Below, piece by piece: positions 61,840 to 64,000 of a DNA stretch of 64,000 nt (within the stretch, counting starts at the first letter, position 1; each line of letters begins with the position of its first letter). The notes under the pieces were generated by a model. It was not told the DNA's origin. It did not search any database and was given only the letters and a program-made list of their open reading frames with translations. This DNA is from Eulemur rufifrons (Eukaryota > Chordata > Mammalia > Primates > Lemuridae): positions 2,412,501-2,476,500 of the forward strand of contig NC_091002.1 of NCBI RefSeq assembly GCF_041146395.1, written 5' to 3'. Both the position numbers and the translations under genes were made by a program.

Positions 61840-61904
61840 AACGGCCACCTGCAGCAGTGTTTGGAGACCGTACGGAAGGAGTTCATCGTATTCAACAGAG
61901 AGAA
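61840..61904 (+). CDS. STK32B: STK32B exon: penultimate tail exon
   Basis: This 65-nt exon reads NGHLQQCLETVRKEFIVFNR then E and the first two bases of a Lys codon, so it enters in phase 0 and leaves in phase 2. The FNREK end is the conserved close of the shared STK32 tail; after it, family members carry unrelated C-termini. If the donor were ignored, the frame would reach a stop at once (AAG TAA), but the GAA|GTAAGT consensus donor and family knowledge support splicing at 61904/61905. The acceptor is GCTCTTTGACAG. The last coding exon, expected to encode roughly 45 residues, is not visible in the remaining 2.1 kb. Confidence 0.95.
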
Positions 61905-64000
61905 GTAAGTCCTCCAGCTAGCGCCCCCTGGGCAGAGCCCGTCCAAAACAAGCCAGGGGCCCCGACCCTCTGACGAAGACGGCCCTGGTGATGGAGGGGC
62001 AGGTGTTGGTGGGCTGGGACACAGGGTCCTGCAGGGCATGGAGCTCCTGGACTTGGACTTCGAGCTGCGTCCTGATCCTGCCTCTGCCCCGTGACACTGA
62101 CTCCACCTCCCTGGGCCTCGGGGTGCTCCTGGGGCCAGGGACGCCCGTGTGGAGAGGCAGCTCCCAGTGCTTAAGAGCAGGAGCCCTGGAGCGACACTGC
62201 CTGGGGGCCAGGCCCTGGCTCTGCCGCTGCCGGAGTGACCCGAGTCAAGGTGCTGAACCCCACGGAGCCTTCTGCTCCGCCTCAGGCAGAGTGGCAGTGG
62301 TGTCCTTGCGGTGTGGGGCCGTGAGAATTAAGTGAGGCTGTTGGCACAGGCCCCGGCATGGTAGGAGTGCTCAGCACGGGAAACGATGACCGCTGTGGCT
62401 ATCGACTCAGGTCAGGCGGGCTGGGCAGCCGCACAGGGTAGGAAATGCGTCGCAGAGTCTGGGGGTGCTCCGCTGGGGTGTGCCCTGGCCGCGGGACAGC
62501 CCTCACAGGGCTGGTCAGCCAAGGAAGCAGATGACACAGGTTTGGTCCCTGCCGACCTGAACATCTAGGGGCTCATCAGCCGTGGCTGATGTGTCAGAGC
62601 AGGGGGCTCGAGCAGAGGCTGCGGATCAGCCCCATTGGACCAGCTGAACCAGGCCTCGGGCTGGCCGAGACAAACCAGAGGTGCTTCTCACCTGCCAGCA
62701 GGGTCAGGTGGGCACATACCAGGCTGGGCCTTGTGCAGCCACCGATGTTCAACTGCGCTTGGCTGTCAGCAGATGACAACAGCACAGGGGATGTGTGCTA
62801 TATCAGTGGCAGCCCTGGGAGATGACTTTCACAGCAGGCACCTGGCTCAGCCCAGGTGCTCAGGGAAGCCTCCATGCCTGGCCTAGTCCTGGGGGCCCTG
62901 AAGGAGAAAAGCATACTGCTCCCAGAGTGGGGACAATGCACAGAGGAAGGAGACAGCGTGGCAGGCCAGGGCCCTGCAGCTGGTGAAGAAGCTTGATGCA
63001 CCAGAGCCTGGAGGGAGGTGAAGGGCGGGGCAGGGAGGGGTGTTTGGGTTCTAGCCACGGGCTGGGCATGGGCAAGGCAGGGCCCCATTCCCAGTGGGTG
63101 CTGGGGAGACGGAAGCAGCCTGGAACAGCCTGTCATGGATCCTGGGTGGCTACAGTTGAGGGCTGGCGGGTGCCCAGGTCAGCCCCGACTCACGCCAGGC
63201 CTGGGCAGCCAGCCTCAGCCACTGGGCATCGCGTCCCCTTGGTCCGGCCACCGCAACAGCAGCCATGAGACTCGGGCTCATCCCAGTCTCCCTGCAGTGC
63301 CCCCTGCTTGGAGGCTCACGGCCCCTCCCCCAGCCTTGGAAACCCAGACCCAGGAACTTCAGCTCAGAGCCCAGCAGTGACCGCAGGCCCTGGCAGCTGT
63401 CATCTGCCTGTGCCCGGGCCCTGGGGTCCTCTGGGGGCAGCTGCTGGCAGGCGTGAGCCCGGGAAAGGCGGAGCCACGCGAGCTCGAGCAGACAGTGGTC
63501 GCGCTTCCTATCTGCTCTGTGCCAGAACTTGCTTCAGTATGGAGTCTAAAGAATCCAAACTGTTTCTTTTCAAAAGAAAATGAGAATGAGCCATACTTCC
63601 TTGTGTCATTTGGGGGTTGTATCTGGCTGCTTTTAGCAGAAACCTAACTATATAGTAGCTTCAGCCAGTTAGATGTTTTCTTTCTCACGTGGAAATGTGA
63701 ATTGATTAGGGAAACGTGGTAGGATCGCCCAGTGAGGCTATGGACGGACCCCTTTGAGGTTTGTGGTCATGGATTATAAATGAGGCTGGCGTAATTTATA
63801 GGAGTCGGCAAAATGGAGAAAGAGCACGGAAGTCTTGTGTTCCAGGCACGGAGTCAGGGAACAGCATATGCTGAAGCCCCAGGCATGAGAGATTGTGGCC
63901 ACGGGGGAGCGTCCACCTCAGCCTGAGCTGCGGTTCCTGCTCCTTCATTCCCCCCCACCCTCCCGGCTCACCGGGTGCCCCCTCGGCTGCCCATCAGAGC
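61905..64000 (+). other. STK32B: STK32B intron (5' part)
   Basis: Starts with a consensus donor GTAAGT. A MIR in reverse orientation lies at about 62165-62380. The rest is GC-rich sequence with no exon, and I could not find the terminal STK32B coding exon here. The last 400 bases are AT-mixed and contain no feature I can name. Confidence 0.82.
62165..62380 (-). mobile_element. MIR SINE
   Basis: GAGCGACACTGCCTGGGGGC, GTGACCCGAGTCAAGGTGCT and GTGAGAATTAAGTGAGGCTG then GGCATGGTAGGAGTGCTCAG, a long reverse MIR. Confidence 0.75.

Noticed and set aside
61905..64000. Search for the terminal STK32B exon
   Set aside because: No continuation encoding a plausible STK32B C-terminus with stop and poly(A) signal was found; 63453-63647 is open but unrelated.

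Overview
The window is mammalian nuclear DNA from a strepsirrhine primate (lemur, loris or galago). It has widely spaced GT-AG exons, long introns, and MIR, L2, MaLR/MLT1, MER20 and L1 repeats. Three antisense Alu elements carry the extended middle linker and right arm that I associate with lemur-type Alus, and the full-length L1 is also of a non-human type. There are no bacterial-style genes, operons, CRISPR arrays or phage genes. The species cannot be fixed from sequence alone.

The only gene I can support is STK32B (YANK2, a serine/threonine kinase of the STK32 family), read on the + strand. Seven consecutive internal coding exons are present: 15054-15091, 24804-24893, 46551-46654, 54283-54399, 56047-56172, 60211-60342 and 61840-61904. 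Together they are 672 nt, about 224 codons. They join in one open frame with matching intron phases and good splice sites. They encode the catalytic loop (HRDxKPDN part), the DFN motif that replaces DFG, the activation segment, APE, the DWWSLG helix, the rest of the C-lobe, and most of the C-terminal tail with its Lys/Arg-rich stretch. Exons for the N-lobe lie upstream of base 1, and the last coding exon lies beyond base 64000.

Layout. 1-15053 is the 3' part of an upstream intron with an MLT2-type LTR, a long TG/TCTG tract, several MIRs, MLT1 LTRs and an inverted duplication. 15092-24803 is an intron with a lemur Alu, an ERV1-like LTR and scrambled old L1 pieces. 24894-46550 is the largest intron (21.7 kb). 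It holds a nest in which a full-length but dead L1 (30266-36941, antisense) sits inside an older L1 piece and is bordered by a truncated Alu. 46655-54282 holds MER20, an MLT1 LTR and a young L1 3' end. The last four introns are short and partly repeat-filled. The intron at 60343-61839 is about half MLT1 LTR plus a well preserved Alu.

No new biological system is evident. The most unusual local structures are three. First, a 169-bp inverted duplication (10190-10358 and 11405-11573, about 96% identical by eye) whose left junction coincides with microhomology at a MIR end. Second, the L1-in-L1 nest with readable target-site duplications. Third, a TG-rich tract that contains a roughly 98-bp higher-order duplication. 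All repeat family names are from my memory of consensus sequences, not from a search.
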